Origin: Limnohabitans sp. 2KL-51 | GTDB lineage: Bacteria; Pseudomonadota; Gammaproteobacteria; Burkholderiales; Burkholderiaceae_C | Direction: 5' to 3' | DNA: 64,000 nt | Assembly (NCBI RefSeq): GCF_003063645.1 | Contig: NZ_NESJ01000015.1 | Location: forward strand, 62,001-126,000 | Shown: positions 47,334-56,785 of the stretch, in pieces | Numbering within the stretch: position 1 is the first letter of the stretch | How the letters are laid out: every line of letters begins with the position of its first letter | Translations under genes and position numbers: made by a program | The notes under the pieces: model-generated | Told to the model about the DNA's origin: nothing | The model's database searches: none | The model's input: the letters and a program-made list of their open reading frames with translations, nothing else

Positions 47334-48722
47334 TCAGGCTTGCAGCAGGTCGCGGCGTGCTTGCACCAGGCCCGCCATGGCCTCGTCGTGCAAGGCGTGT
47401 CGGCCATGTTGCACCACCCACTGACCGCCAGAACAGACCTGTGCCACGGCGCTTTGGCGGCTGCTGGCAAACACATGGCTGGCCAGCATCTGGTCGGGCG
47501 ACAAGCCGGCCAAGGCCGGGTGCTGGGCATCGAGCACGATGAAGTCGGCCTGCTGCCCCACGGCGAGCCCGGCCACTGGGCGAGCCGCGGCCTGCGCACC
47601 TCCGGCCACAGCCCCTTGCCACAGGGCTTGGGCCACGTCCGGTTGGCGCTCGTTGGCCGCCACGTTGCGTTGCCGCAAAGACAGGCGCTGGCTGTATTCG
47701 AGCAGCATCAGGTCTTCGGCCGGGTTCACCGCGATGTGGCTGTCCGAGCCGATGCCCCAGGCACCTTGCTGGTTGTGCCAGGTCTTGAATTCAAAAATGC
47801 CGTCACCCAGATTCGCCTCGGTGGTGGGACACAGCCCCGCCACCGCCCCCGAGGCCGCAGCGCGCTGGTATTCGTGTGCGTCCATGTGCGTGGCGTGCAC
47901 CAGGCACCAGCGTGTATCTACTGGCGCATGGTCCAGCAGCCAAGCCACTGGGCGCTGTCCTGACCAGGCTACACAAGCATCGACCTCGGCCGTTTGTTCC
48001 GCGATGTGGATGTGGATGGGCGCGCTGGCGTCCAGCGCCTTCAGCCCCGTGAGCACCTCCCGCAGGCTTTCGGGCGTCACCGCCCGCAAGGAGTGCGGTG
48101 CAAGCCCCAGCCGGGCCGATTGGGCATCACAAGCGGGCCGCAGGCGTTCAAGCAAGCGCAGCATGGCCTCGGTGCTGTGGATGAATCGGTTTTGTCCCGC
48201 AGTGGGCGCGCTCCCCCCAAAGCCGCTGTTTTGGTAGAGCACGGGCAGCAGCGTCATGCCGATGCCGGTGCGCTGGGCGGCGCGCAGCAGGCTGAGCGAC
48301 ATCTCGGCCGGGTCGGCATAAGCGTGGCCATGGGGGTCGTGGTGCAGGTAATGGAATTCACAGACGCTGGTCACGCCCGCCTCCAGCATCTCGACGTAAA
48401 GACCCGTGGCAATGGCCTCCAGTTGTGCGGGTCCCAGCTGGGCCGCAAATTGGTACATCAGCGTGCGCCAGCTCCAAAAGCTGTCTTGCGTGTGGCTGCG
48501 GTATTCGGTCAAACCGGCCATGGCCCGTTGAAAAGCATGTGAATGCAAATTGGGCATGCCCGGCAGCACCGGCCCTGAGGCGCGTGGCACCAGGGGGGTG
48601 GGAGACAGTCCTGCCTGGATGGCTTGCCATTGGCCTTGGGCATTCCATTGCAGCAAGACATCTCGGGCCCAGCCGTCTGGCAGCAAGGCGTGTTCGGCAA
48701 ACAGCTGGTGATGCATCGGCAT
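47334..48722 (-). CDS. hutF: Formimidoylglutamate deiminase
   Basis: 462 residues. Amidohydrolase of the five-step histidine degradation route, turning N-formimidoyl-L-glutamate into N-formylglutamate and ammonia. Metal-binding and catalytic segments: HSHAFQRAMAG near residue 60, HIHIAEQTAEVD near 235, HATHMD, and GIGSDSHIAVNP near 320. Last gene of a left-running operon with hutD and a TAXI-TRAP transporter. Other hut genes are absent from the window. Confidence 0.93.
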   Translation of the reverse strand: MPMHHQLFAEHALLPDGWARDVLLQWNAQGQWQAIQAGLSPTPLVPRASGPVLPGMPNLHSHAFQRAMAGLTEYRSHTQDSFWSWRTLMYQFAAQLGPAQLEAIATGLYVEMLEAGVTSVCEFHYLHHDPHGHAYADPAEMSLSLLRAAQRTGIGMTLLPVLYQNSGFGGSAPTAGQNRFIHSTEAMLRLLERLRPACDAQSARLGLAPHSLRAVTPESLREVLTGLKALDASAPIHIHIAEQTAEVDACVAWSGQRPVAWLLDHAPVDTRWCLVHATHMDAHEYQRAAASGAVAGLCPTTEANLGDGIFEFKTWHNQQGAWGIGSDSHIAVNPAEDLMLLEYSQRLSLRQRNVAANERQPDVAQALWQGAVAGGAQAAARPVAGLAVGQQADFIVLDAQHPALAGLSPDQMLASHVFASSRQSAVAQVCSGGQWVVQHGRHALHDEAMAGLVQARRDLLQA

Positions 48723-48728
48723 GGTGGT

Positions 48729-49352
48729 TCAGTGTGGGCTGGGCGTGAAGCGGACGGCCAGTAAAGCCGCATCCGGGTCTGAGTCGACGCATCGGCATGA
48801 CCAGCCCTGAGTGATGCCCTGCCACCAAAGCCCTGTTTGCGGTGCAATGGCGTGTGGCTGGACCTCTGCCTTGTCGGTGTCAGGGGTCTGCATTTGCCAT
48901 GCACCCTGAATGGCCATCAGCAAACCAGCCGGTGCGGGCAGCAAAGTCTCTCGACGACGCAACACGCGCACCTCGGCCTGACACACACCACGGCGGGTCA
49001 TGACATTGAAGTCGTGGCAGTCCCCGTTCAGCAAACGCCCATGCACTGCTGCATCGCCTGAAAAGGCAAAGGGCTGCAAAGGCGTGTCCAGCGCATGCAA
49101 CACACTGTCATCTGCGCTGCCATCCGCGCTGCTCAACTGCACACCACCACCTTCGAGCAGCGTGATGACCCGGTCCACACCCGCGAACACTGAAAAATCA
49201 CCGTCGCGGGCAATGTGCGCAATGCTGATGCGCCAGTCGAAATTCTGCATGCCCGCTTGTGGCGGGTGGCACGCGATTTCACGCGTCACGCCGCCGCCGT
49301 TTTTCCAGGGGCTGGCGTGCAGTTGGGCGCGTTCAAACAAATGGATGGGCAT
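48729..49352 (-). CDS. hutD: HutD family cupin protein
   Basis: 207 residues. The N-terminal SPWKNGGGVTREIACHP and DWRISIAHIARDGDFSVFAGVDRVITLLEGGG are HutD hallmarks; the protein is a double-stranded beta-helix that in Pseudomonas tunes the hut pathway, apparently by limiting urocanate. It lies 6 bases upstream of hutF and 4 bases downstream of the TRAP permease gene. Confidence 0.92.
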   Translation of the reverse strand: MPIHLFERAQLHASPWKNGGGVTREIACHPPQAGMQNFDWRISIAHIARDGDFSVFAGVDRVITLLEGGGVQLSSADGSADDSVLHALDTPLQPFAFSGDAAVHGRLLNGDCHDFNVMTRRGVCQAEVRVLRRRETLLPAPAGLLMAIQGAWQMQTPDTDKAEVQPHAIAPQTGLWWQGITQGWSCRCVDSDPDAALLAVRFTPSPH

Positions 49353-49356
49353 GGGC

Positions 49357-51537
49357 TCAGGCGGTGTTCGGCAAGGGGCGGCTGTGCCACAGCAAGATCA
49401 GCAGCACACCCGGAATGGCCACGGCTGCGACCACAGGATTGGCAAACACCAGGGAGATGGACATGGCATTCAACAAAAAGAATGACAGCTTTCGGATGGG
49501 CCGGGCCACAAAGCCTGTGTAGGCTGCACCCAGCCCCATCACCGCCACGACCGCGCAAACAGTGGCCAGCAAGAAAGAGAACCAGGTGAAGTCAATGAAC
49601 AACAAAGCGGGCGTGTAGACAAAAGCAAAGGGCACCAGCACCTTGCCCATGGACAGTCTGAAAGCCGTCATGCCGGTGCGCATGGGTTCGCTGCGGGCAA
49701 TGCCGGCGGCTGCAAAGGCGGCCAGAGCCACAGGCGGTGTCACATCGGCCAAAACGCCGTAATAAAAGACAAAGAAGTGGGTCGCCAGTTGCGGCACCCC
49801 CAGTCCTGCCAGCGCCGGGGCAACGATAGAAGCCAAGATGATGTAAGTGGGCGTGGTGGGCACACCCGAGCCCATGATGATGCAAGCGGCTGCGGTGAAC
49901 ATCAGGCCAAAGAAAATGGTGACCTGTTTGAGCTCAAACCAGTTGAACACATCCACCACCATGAACATTTGGGCGGCCAGGCCCGAGACATCGATCACCC
50001 AGGCCGAGAACTTGAAACCCATGCCCGTCAGCGTGGTGATGCCCAGGACAAAGCCGACGCAGGCACACGCTGCGCCAATACCCAACGCCGCTTTGGCACC
50101 CATCTCGAAGCCCTGCACCAGCGCTTGTGGCCCCACCGCCATGCCCGTCATGTTTTTGCCCAAGGGCCCGATCAAGCGGGGAATCCACGAGCAGGCCACA
50201 GTCAGGGTGATGCCCCAAAAGGCGGCGAGGAATGGCGTGAACTGCATCAACAGCAGCGTGACCATGACCACCAGCGGAATGAACAGGTGCCATGAACTTT
50301 TGATCACCCAACTCAAGGACGGAATCTCTTTGGGGTCCATGCCCTGGAGCTTCAATCGCTTGGCTTCCAGGTGCACCATGAACAAGATGGCAAAGTAATG
50401 CAGCAGGGCCGGAACAATCGCAACTAAAATCAAGGTGTTGTACGGAATGCCCAAGGTCTCGGCCATGATGAAAGCCGCAGCCCCCATGATGGGCGGGGTG
50501 ATCTGACCCCCGCAAGAAGCAGAGGCTTCGACTGCCCCCGCAAAGCGCGGCGAGAAGCCGACTTTTTTCATCATCGGAATGGTCATGACGCCAGTGGTCA
50601 CGGTGTTGGCAATGGCCGAGCCAGAAATCATGCCGAACAGGCCCGAAGACACCACGCTGACCTTGGCCGGACCACCGGAAAAACGCCCCGCCGCAATGGT
50701 GGCCAGATTCACAAACAACTGCCCCAACCCGGTCAGTTGGGCCATGATGCCGAACAACACAAAGTGGAAAACAAAGGTGGCGACCACACCGACCGGGATG
50801 CCGTAAATGCCTTCCGTGCCTTTGTACAAATGGGCCACGATGCGCGACAGGCTGTAACCCCGGTGCGACAAACCGCCCGGCAGATAAGGCCCCAGCAAGC
50901 CGTAAAAAATCGCCGCAATCGCCAGCAGCGGCAAGAAGATGCCCATGGTGCGGCGCGTGGCCTCGATCACCATGGCAATCGCAATCACGCCCATCATCAA
51001 GTCCAGCGGCGTGTGCTGGCCGGGGCGATCGATGTAGATGTGTTGAAAAAACACCAGCAGGTACAGCGAAAAGCCCGAAGCCAGCGCCGCAAACACCCAG
51101 TCACGCCATGGGATGTGGGTGTGGCTGCCATCGAAATGCTTGAACGGCAAGGACAAACCGGCCAATGCCACCAGCACCGCCAGGAAGGTGTAACGCATGG
51201 CGTCGGGTATGGGCTCGGTGATCTTGCCCAGCAAACTCCAGCCCATGAACAGGTAAAAGGCCGCCAGACCCACTGACACGGTCCATTCCCAGTGACCAGG
51301 CATACGTTTTTGGCGCGGGAACACCAAAAAGCACAAGCCCAACACCACCGCCAGGTGGATGGCGCGGTGTGCGATTTCGTTTTCAAGGCCAAAACCGGCG
51401 GTGTAATAGTGCCAGGCCGACAGGCCTGCACACAAAACCATCACGACTTTGGCACTCCAGCCAGCCAAGCGGCGGAAACTCGATTCGGGGTCAAACTGCT
51501 CGATCAGGCGATCGATCTCTTGTTGGCTGGTACTCAT
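49357..51537 (-). CDS. TRAP transporter fused permease (DctQM, TAXI type)
   Basis: 726 residues with about sixteen membrane spans. The N-terminal four-span part corresponds to DctQ and the rest to the DctM unit (GGPAKVSVVSSGLFGMISGSAIANTVTTGVMTIPMMKKVGFSPRFAGAVEASASCGGQITPPIMGAAAF is the DctM signature). Works with the TAXI binding protein encoded at 52036-53007 to import a carboxylate or amino acid by sodium symport. Co-operonic with hutD and hutF. Confidence 0.94.
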   Translation of the reverse strand: MSTSQQEIDRLIEQFDPESSFRRLAGWSAKVVMVLCAGLSAWHYYTAGFGLENEIAHRAIHLAVVLGLCFLVFPRQKRMPGHWEWTVSVGLAAFYLFMGWSLLGKITEPIPDAMRYTFLAVLVALAGLSLPFKHFDGSHTHIPWRDWVFAALASGFSLYLLVFFQHIYIDRPGQHTPLDLMMGVIAIAMVIEATRRTMGIFLPLLAIAAIFYGLLGPYLPGGLSHRGYSLSRIVAHLYKGTEGIYGIPVGVVATFVFHFVLFGIMAQLTGLGQLFVNLATIAAGRFSGGPAKVSVVSSGLFGMISGSAIANTVTTGVMTIPMMKKVGFSPRFAGAVEASASCGGQITPPIMGAAAFIMAETLGIPYNTLILVAIVPALLHYFAILFMVHLEAKRLKLQGMDPKEIPSLSWVIKSSWHLFIPLVVMVTLLLMQFTPFLAAFWGITLTVACSWIPRLIGPLGKNMTGMAVGPQALVQGFEMGAKAALGIGAACACVGFVLGITTLTGMGFKFSAWVIDVSGLAAQMFMVVDVFNWFELKQVTIFFGLMFTAAACIIMGSGVPTTPTYIILASIVAPALAGLGVPQLATHFFVFYYGVLADVTPPVALAAFAAAGIARSEPMRTGMTAFRLSMGKVLVPFAFVYTPALLFIDFTWFSFLLATVCAVVAVMGLGAAYTGFVARPIRKLSFFLLNAMSISLVFANPVVAAVAIPGVLLILLWHSRPLPNTA

Positions 51538-51547
51538 GGGTTTTCCA

Positions 51548-52039
51548 TCATGGCAAAGGGCAATTTTCAGCCCGGATTTCTATTGATTTTGGGCTCAGCT
51601 GGCCCAGTAAAACTTCACGTCCGTCGGATAGCACCAGCCGCATCGACTGGGCGGGCAAAGGCAAGACCACCAAAGGCTCAACCACCCGATCCAGCAGCAA
51701 ACGCCAGCCCGCGCCATCGCGCAGCAAGCGCTCGCCTGGCCCGGCCGCCGATGGCAGACCGTAGCCTTCGCCTTCAAAGCGCTCTTCCACCAGGTGCGCG
51801 CGCCAGCCCTGCGTGCTGTGCCGCCAGACATAGCGGTCCAGCACGGGCGTGCCCAGCACCGAATGGGTGAACGCCACATCGGCAGCGGGTTGGATCGGGT
51901 TCAGGGGCAAGCGGGTCAAAGCACGGCCGCTGCGGTGTTCGGTCAGTACCAGCTCACAAGCGGGCGCAGCCCCAGGGGCTGCCCATGCGCAGGCCACCAG
52001 CGCCCACGCCACCAGGGCGAGGCGCTTGGGGCATGTCAC
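51548..52039 (-). CDS. DUF1850 protein associated with TAXI-TRAP
   Basis: 163 residues with a signal peptide (ALVAWALVACAWAAPGAAPAC). The core (LTRLPLNPIQPAADVAFTHSVLGTPVLDRYVW and YGLPSAAGPGERLLRDGAG) is DUF1850, found almost only between TAXI-TRAP genes. Its start overlaps the TAXI binding-protein stop by 4 bases. The function is not known; a periplasmic helper of the transporter is likely. Confidence 0.86.
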   Translation of the reverse strand: MTCPKRLALVAWALVACAWAAPGAAPACELVLTEHRSGRALTRLPLNPIQPAADVAFTHSVLGTPVLDRYVWRHSTQGWRAHLVEERFEGEGYGLPSAAGPGERLLRDGAGWRLLLDRVVEPLVVLPLPAQSMRLVLSDGREVLLGQLSPKSIEIRAENCPLP

Positions 52040-53007
52040 TTGGCGATGCCTTTTTCTTTGAAGTAACGCAAGGCACCGGGGTGCAAGGGCACGCTGGCCA
52101 CCGAGGTGGCGGTGTTCAGGTTGATGTTTTTGCCCTGCACATGCACCTGGCCCATGATGGCCGTGTTTTCATACAGCGCCTTGGTCACTTCGTAGGCCAC
52201 GTTCTCGGGTACGCCATCGTGTGTGGCCCAAATGGCCATCACCGCCAGCGTGGGCACGGCCGCAGTCTGGCCCTTGTAACTGTTGGCAGGCAGCTGCACT
52301 TGGGTGTAGTAAGGCTGCTCTTTGAGCAAGGTCGCCACTTCGGGGCCCGACAGCGGAATGATCTTCAGGGCGTGACTTTGTGCAAAGTCGGTCACCGCTG
52401 CCACGGGCACGCCGCCCGTGATCAAGGTGGCGTGCAAGTTGCCGTCTTTGATCTTGTCCACCGCTTGGGTGAAAGATGAGCTGTCTTCTTTCACATCGGT
52501 GCGGGCCATGCCGTGCACCTTGAGCAAATCGGTCACCAACTGGTACTGGCCCGAGCCGGGCGCGCCCGAGGAAATGCTTTTGCCCTTGAGGTCCTTGACG
52601 CCGTTGATGCCCGAATCGGCACGGGTGATCAGCTGCACGGTCTCGGGGTACAGCGCGCCCAGGGCACGCAGGTTTTTCAGGGGCGCATTGGCAAACTGGG
52701 CTTTGCCGTTGTAGGCCGCGTCCAGAATGTCGGCGGCCACAAAGGCCGACTCGATGTCCTTGGTGCCCAGCAGTTTGGCGTTGCCCACCGAGGCACCGGC
52801 GGCTTCAGCGGTGGCGGTGATTTTCTTGCCGTCGACGGTGGCCTTGTTGGAGATCAGCTGGGCCAGCATGCCGCCCAAGGGGTAATAGGTGCCGCCGGTG
52901 CCGCCCGTGGCCACACCGAAAAACACACGCTGTTGTGCGATGGCCGCACCTGAGAGCAAAGCGGCAGAGGCCACCACGGTGATGGCCAGACGGCGATTGA
53001 TTTTCAT
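52036..53007 (-). CDS. TAXI-family TRAP transporter solute-binding protein
   Basis: 323 residues. A signal peptide (RLAITVVASAALLSGAAIAQ) is followed by the TAXI start VFFGVATGGTGGTYYPLGGMLAQLI and the segment ISSGAPGSGQ. Delivers a solute to the fused permease encoded downstream. TAXI proteins of known ligand bind glutamate or other amino/organic acids, which agrees with hutD-hutF in the operon. Divergent from a LysR gene. Confidence 0.94.
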   Translation of the reverse strand: MKINRRLAITVVASAALLSGAAIAQQRVFFGVATGGTGGTYYPLGGMLAQLISNKATVDGKKITATAEAAGASVGNAKLLGTKDIESAFVAADILDAAYNGKAQFANAPLKNLRALGALYPETVQLITRADSGINGVKDLKGKSISSGAPGSGQYQLVTDLLKVHGMARTDVKEDSSSFTQAVDKIKDGNLHATLITGGVPVAAVTDFAQSHALKIIPLSGPEVATLLKEQPYYTQVQLPANSYKGQTAAVPTLAVMAIWATHDGVPENVAYEVTKALYENTAIMGQVHVQGKNINLNTATSVASVPLHPGALRYFKEKGIAK

Positions 53008-53138
53008 GGTTCATTTCCTTCAGGAATGGGTGAGAGGTTCACAATGGACGGGGTCGGGAACGCTTGCGGCGTGCAGACTGGCCGACAGCGTTACAGTGTG
53101 GATTGGAATTGGAAGGCCCGTCCATCGTTTGCAAAAAT

Positions 53139-53153
53139 TGATGCTCAGCATCA
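53139..53153. promoter_or_regulatory. Inverted repeat between TAXI operon and LysR gene
   Basis: TGATGC-TCA-GCATCA is a 6-3-6 perfect dyad in the 186-base divergent spacer. It is a good operator candidate for the LysR product, although its spacing is 15 rather than 13 bases. Confidence 0.4.
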
Positions 53154-53193
53154 CAAAAACCAATGAAACCTTTCACAACCTGCACGCAGCCTC

Positions 53194-54204
53194 ATGAAAA
53201 AACGCGCTTCTGACAAAGTGTCGCCGCCCTCGTGGGAGCAGCTGGGCATCTGGGTGGCCTTGGTGGAAACCGGCTCGGTGTCGGCGGCGGCGCAGCGGCT
53301 GGAAATATCGCAAGCGGGTGTGTCGCAGCACATTCGGCAACTGGAAGAGACCTTGGGCGTGTCGCTGCTGGACCGTGCCACGCGCCCGGCACACCCCACT
53401 GCCGCAGGACACCGGCTGTATGAACAGGCCAAAGATTTGCTTTCGCGTGCGGGCCAAATGACACAAACCGTGCGCTCGCTCAGCCGCAGCAAAAGGGCCA
53501 TGCTGCGCATGGGCTGCGTCGATTCATTTGCCGCCGTGATCGGCCCGCAGATGGTGCGTGGTTTGTCTGGGCGTGTGCAGCGCTTGCGCTTGGTCTCGGG
53601 CATCAACCCGGGGCTGGCCGACTTGTTTGACAACCACCAGCTCGACGCGTTGATCACCACCGACGACCCCAAGTACTTGCCCGGAAGGGAGTGCCTGGCC
53701 TTGTTTTCGGAGCAGTTCTTGGTGGCCGTGCCGCAGAGTTTTCAGGTCCCTCCCCTGGCGTCTTTGTCGCAACTGAGCCAGCTCAGGCCCTTCATGCATT
53801 ACAGCACCCGCTCCAAAATGGGCGCGCTGGTGGACGCCTACCTGAACCGACACGACCCCCACATCGAGCGCGTGTTTGAGTTTGACGCGACCGACCCCTT
53901 GCTCAGCCTGGTGCGCGAAGACCTGGGCATCGCCCTGACCACCCCCATGTGTTTGTGGCAATCGCGATACCACGCCATGAACCTGAAATACCTGCACTTG
54001 AATGCGCTGCGGCACCAAGGGCAGGCTTACCCGCCTTTGAAGCGAACCTTCTACCTCGTCTACCGCCCCGACGAATTGGGCCCGCTGGCCCAAGACATCG
54101 CGGCCATGGTGCGGGTGGCGGTGCGCGAGTTGCAGCGCCAATGGGTGCTGGAGCTGAAAATTCCCCACGACTTGCTCAGCGTCGAAGAGGCCAGCGAGAT
54201 CTGA
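53194..54204 (+). CDS. LysR-family transcriptional regulator
   Basis: 336 residues. Winged helix-turn-helix WEQLGIWVALVETGSVSAAAQRLEISQAGVSQHIRQLEETLGVSLLDRATRPAHPTAAG, then a LysR effector domain. It is divergent from the TAXI-TRAP/hutDF operon and also precedes the DAO-type oxidase gene on the same strand, so it could control either or both. The ligand is unknown. Confidence 0.9.
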   Translation: MKKRASDKVSPPSWEQLGIWVALVETGSVSAAAQRLEISQAGVSQHIRQLEETLGVSLLDRATRPAHPTAAGHRLYEQAKDLLSRAGQMTQTVRSLSRSKRAMLRMGCVDSFAAVIGPQMVRGLSGRVQRLRLVSGINPGLADLFDNHQLDALITTDDPKYLPGRECLALFSEQFLVAVPQSFQVPPLASLSQLSQLRPFMHYSTRSKMGALVDAYLNRHDPHIERVFEFDATDPLLSLVREDLGIALTTPMCLWQSRYHAMNLKYLHLNALRHQGQAYPPLKRTFYLVYRPDELGPLAQDIAAMVRVAVRELQRQWVLELKIPHDLLSVEEASEI

Positions 54205-54305
54205 AGACGGCTGCGCCAAGTGTGATGCTGATGATCAACCAATGCAAAACTGATGGCCCTTTCAGGCGCACACCTTAAGCTGACCCTAAACTACAGGAGT
54301 CGGAT

Positions 54306-55490
54306 GTGAGCCATTGGGATGCGATCGTGATTGGGGCCGGTGTGATCGGCACGTCGGTGGCCTACAACTTGGCCGCCATGGGCGCCAAACGTGTGCTGGT
54401 GCTGGAGCGCGATCAAATCGGCGCGGGCACCACCTCCCAGTCCAGCGGGATCTTGCGCACGCACTATTCGGTGATCGAAAACGTGGTGCTGGCTCAGCAG
54501 TCATGGGCGGTGTTCAAAGACTTTGCGGGTCATTTGCAAGACGAGGACGCCTCGGCCGGTTTGGTGCGCTGTGGCTACCTGATTGCCGCGCCACAAGGCC
54601 CCAAGCTCGAACCCCTGGCCCAGTCTTTGGCGGCGCAACAGGCGCAGGGCATTGAGGTGCATCGCCTGAGCGCGCAAGAAGCCAGCGAGCGCCTGCCCAT
54701 TTGCCGCTTTGACGATGCGGCCCTGATTGGCTTTGAGCCCGAGGCCGGTTTTGCCGATGCCTACCTGGTGGCCAGCAGCTACGCCCGCGCCGCCCGCAGG
54801 TTGGGCGTGAAATTCATGGAAGGCGAATGCGTGACACGGCTCGTGCTCACGCAGCAAACCGTGACCGGTGTGGAGACGACCCGTGGCGTGTTCCATGCCC
54901 CGGTGGTCATCAGCACGCAAAACATTTGGGCGCAAGAGTTGGCCCAATGGACGGGCATTCAGGTGCCTTTGACGCCCGAGCGGCATAAAGTCATGGCGCT
55001 GCAAGGCCCCGAGGCCTACACCTCCGCCATGCCCGTCTATAAAGACCTGGGCTCAGCGGGCATGCTGTATTGCCGCAGCTATGGGGGGCAACAAATGCTG
55101 GTGAGCGAAGGCACGGCAGGCGAGGCCCTGAGTGGGCCGGACAACACCCAAGGAGATGTGTCCATGGACGATGTGATGCATGTGGGCGAACAGGTGGCCG
55201 AGCGTTTCCCCTCTTTTGCCGAAGCCGGTCTGGCGTCATCCTGGACGGGGGTGTACGACGTGACGCCCGACTGGAACCCGGTGCTGGGGGCCGTGCCCGA
55301 TGTACCGGGTCTGGTCGTGGGCTTTGGCTTTTCAGGCCACGGCTTCAAACTGTCCCCGGTCGTGGGCCGCGTGTTGGCCCAACAAGCCTTGGGGCTGCCC
55401 ACCGATGTGCCCTTGACGCCCTACGCGCTGGAGCGCTTCAGAACCGGGCAATTGCTGCATGGCCGTTATGGATCGGGGGCTGTGGCCTGA
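54306..55490 (+). CDS. FAD-dependent oxidoreductase (DAO / sarcosine oxidase beta-like)
   Basis: 394 residues. The FAD fold VIGAGVIGTSVAYNLAAMGAKRVLVLERDQIGAGTTSQSSGILRTHYS is typical of the glycine/sarcosine/D-amino-acid oxidase group, and VYDVTPDWNPVLGAVPDVPGLVVGFGFSGHGF lies near the C-terminus. Oxidises a secondary amine or amino acid. GTG 54306 has AGGAG 6 bases upstream; the ATG at 54304 is out of frame. Followed 67 bases later by the ABC transporter genes. Confidence 0.9.
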   Translation: MSHWDAIVIGAGVIGTSVAYNLAAMGAKRVLVLERDQIGAGTTSQSSGILRTHYSVIENVVLAQQSWAVFKDFAGHLQDEDASAGLVRCGYLIAAPQGPKLEPLAQSLAAQQAQGIEVHRLSAQEASERLPICRFDDAALIGFEPEAGFADAYLVASSYARAARRLGVKFMEGECVTRLVLTQQTVTGVETTRGVFHAPVVISTQNIWAQELAQWTGIQVPLTPERHKVMALQGPEAYTSAMPVYKDLGSAGMLYCRSYGGQQMLVSEGTAGEALSGPDNTQGDVSMDDVMHVGEQVAERFPSFAEAGLASSWTGVYDVTPDWNPVLGAVPDVPGLVVGFGFSGHGFKLSPVVGRVLAQQALGLPTDVPLTPYALERFRTGQLLHGRYGSGAVA

Positions 55491-55557
55491 GTGAACCCCG
55501 TGAAGTTTTCGGGTCAGCGAGAATCAGGCCTTTTGGGCCACTGACCCGGATGACTTC

Positions 55558-56784
55558 ATGAACCTGTTCAATCGTCGCCAATCTCTCACGCTGTTGGGAG
55601 CCGCTGTGCTGGTGCCCAGTGTCACGCCCACATGGGCGCAGGGCACCACGACTTCGACCACCCCATGGCCCGACACCCTGCGCGCCGCTCGCGGCCAAAC
55701 CGTGTACTTCAATGCTTGGGCGGGCAGCGAGCGCATCAACGCTTACTTGCAATGGGTGGCGGGCGAGTTGCAGCGCGACTTTGGTGTGAAGCTGCAGCAC
55801 GTCAAGATCAGCGACGCGGCCGATGTGGTCAAGCGTGTGCGCGCCGAAAAGCAAGCAGGCCGCAAAGACACCGAAGGTACGGTGGACCTGGTCTGGATCA
55901 ATGGCGAAAACTTTGCCGCCATGAAACGCGATGCTTTGTTGTCGGCGCCCTTCGCCCCAACTTTGCCCAACTTTCAGTGGGTGGACACCGTGGGTAAGCC
56001 CACCACACTGGTGGATTTTTCAGTGCCCACCGACGGGCTGGAATCGCCTTGGGGCATGGCGCAGCTCACGTTTTTTGCCGATGCCAAACGCCTGCCCCAA
56101 GTGCCGCAAAGCATGGGGGAGTTGCTGGCCCTCGCCCGCAGCCAACCGGGGCGCATCACCTACCCGCGCCCACCCAACTTCCATGGCACCACCTTCGTCA
56201 AGCAGGCCTTGATCGAGCACGCGCCTGATGTGAAAGCGCTGGCCCAGCCCGTCACAGCCGCCGCACTGGAGGCGCAAGCCGCACCGCTGTGGCGTTTTCT
56301 GGATGCGCTGCACCCGCACCTGTGGCGCGGCGGCAAGCAGTTCCCGCAAAATTCGGCCGCGCAGCGCCAGATGATGGCCGACGGCGAGCTGCTGCTGGCC
56401 CTCACGTTTAACCCCAACGAAGCGGCCAACGAAATAGCCGCCAAACGCTTGAGCGCCACGGTGCAAAGCTGGCAATTTGCCAAGGGCACCATTGGCAACA
56501 CGCACTTTGTGGCCATCCCCTACAACGCGCCCAGCAAAGCGGGCGCACAAGTCGTGGCCAACTTTTTGCTCTCGCCCGCCGCGCAAGCGCGCAAGGCCGA
56601 CATCGATGTGTGGGGCGACCCGACGGTGCTCGACGTGACGCGCCTGCCCGCCGCCGACCGCGGACGCTTTGCATCGGCCCTGCGCCCTGGGCAACTGTCC
56701 CAGAGCGCCCCAGCCTTGCCCGAGCCCCACGCCTCGTGGGTCGATGCGTTAGAAAAAGAATGGACCCGCCGCTACGGCGTGTGA
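55558..56784 (+). CDS. ABC transporter substrate-binding protein (YnjB-like)
   Basis: 408 residues. A twin-Arg-like start (NRRQSLTLLGAAVLVPSVTPTWAQ) acts as signal. The mature part (VYFNAWAGSERINAYLQWVAGELQRDFGVKLQHVKISDAADVVKRVRAEKQAGR and GTVDLVWINGENFAAMK) is close to E. coli YnjB. Works with the permease and ATPase encoded next. The cargo of YnjBCD systems is uncertain (thiamine has been proposed). Confidence 0.85.
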   Translation: MNLFNRRQSLTLLGAAVLVPSVTPTWAQGTTTSTTPWPDTLRAARGQTVYFNAWAGSERINAYLQWVAGELQRDFGVKLQHVKISDAADVVKRVRAEKQAGRKDTEGTVDLVWINGENFAAMKRDALLSAPFAPTLPNFQWVDTVGKPTTLVDFSVPTDGLESPWGMAQLTFFADAKRLPQVPQSMGELLALARSQPGRITYPRPPNFHGTTFVKQALIEHAPDVKALAQPVTAAALEAQAAPLWRFLDALHPHLWRGGKQFPQNSAAQRQMMADGELLLALTFNPNEAANEIAAKRLSATVQSWQFAKGTIGNTHFVAIPYNAPSKAGAQVVANFLLSPAAQARKADIDVWGDPTVLDVTRLPAADRGRFASALRPGQLSQSAPALPEPHASWVDALEKEWTRRYGV

Positions 56785-56785
56785 C

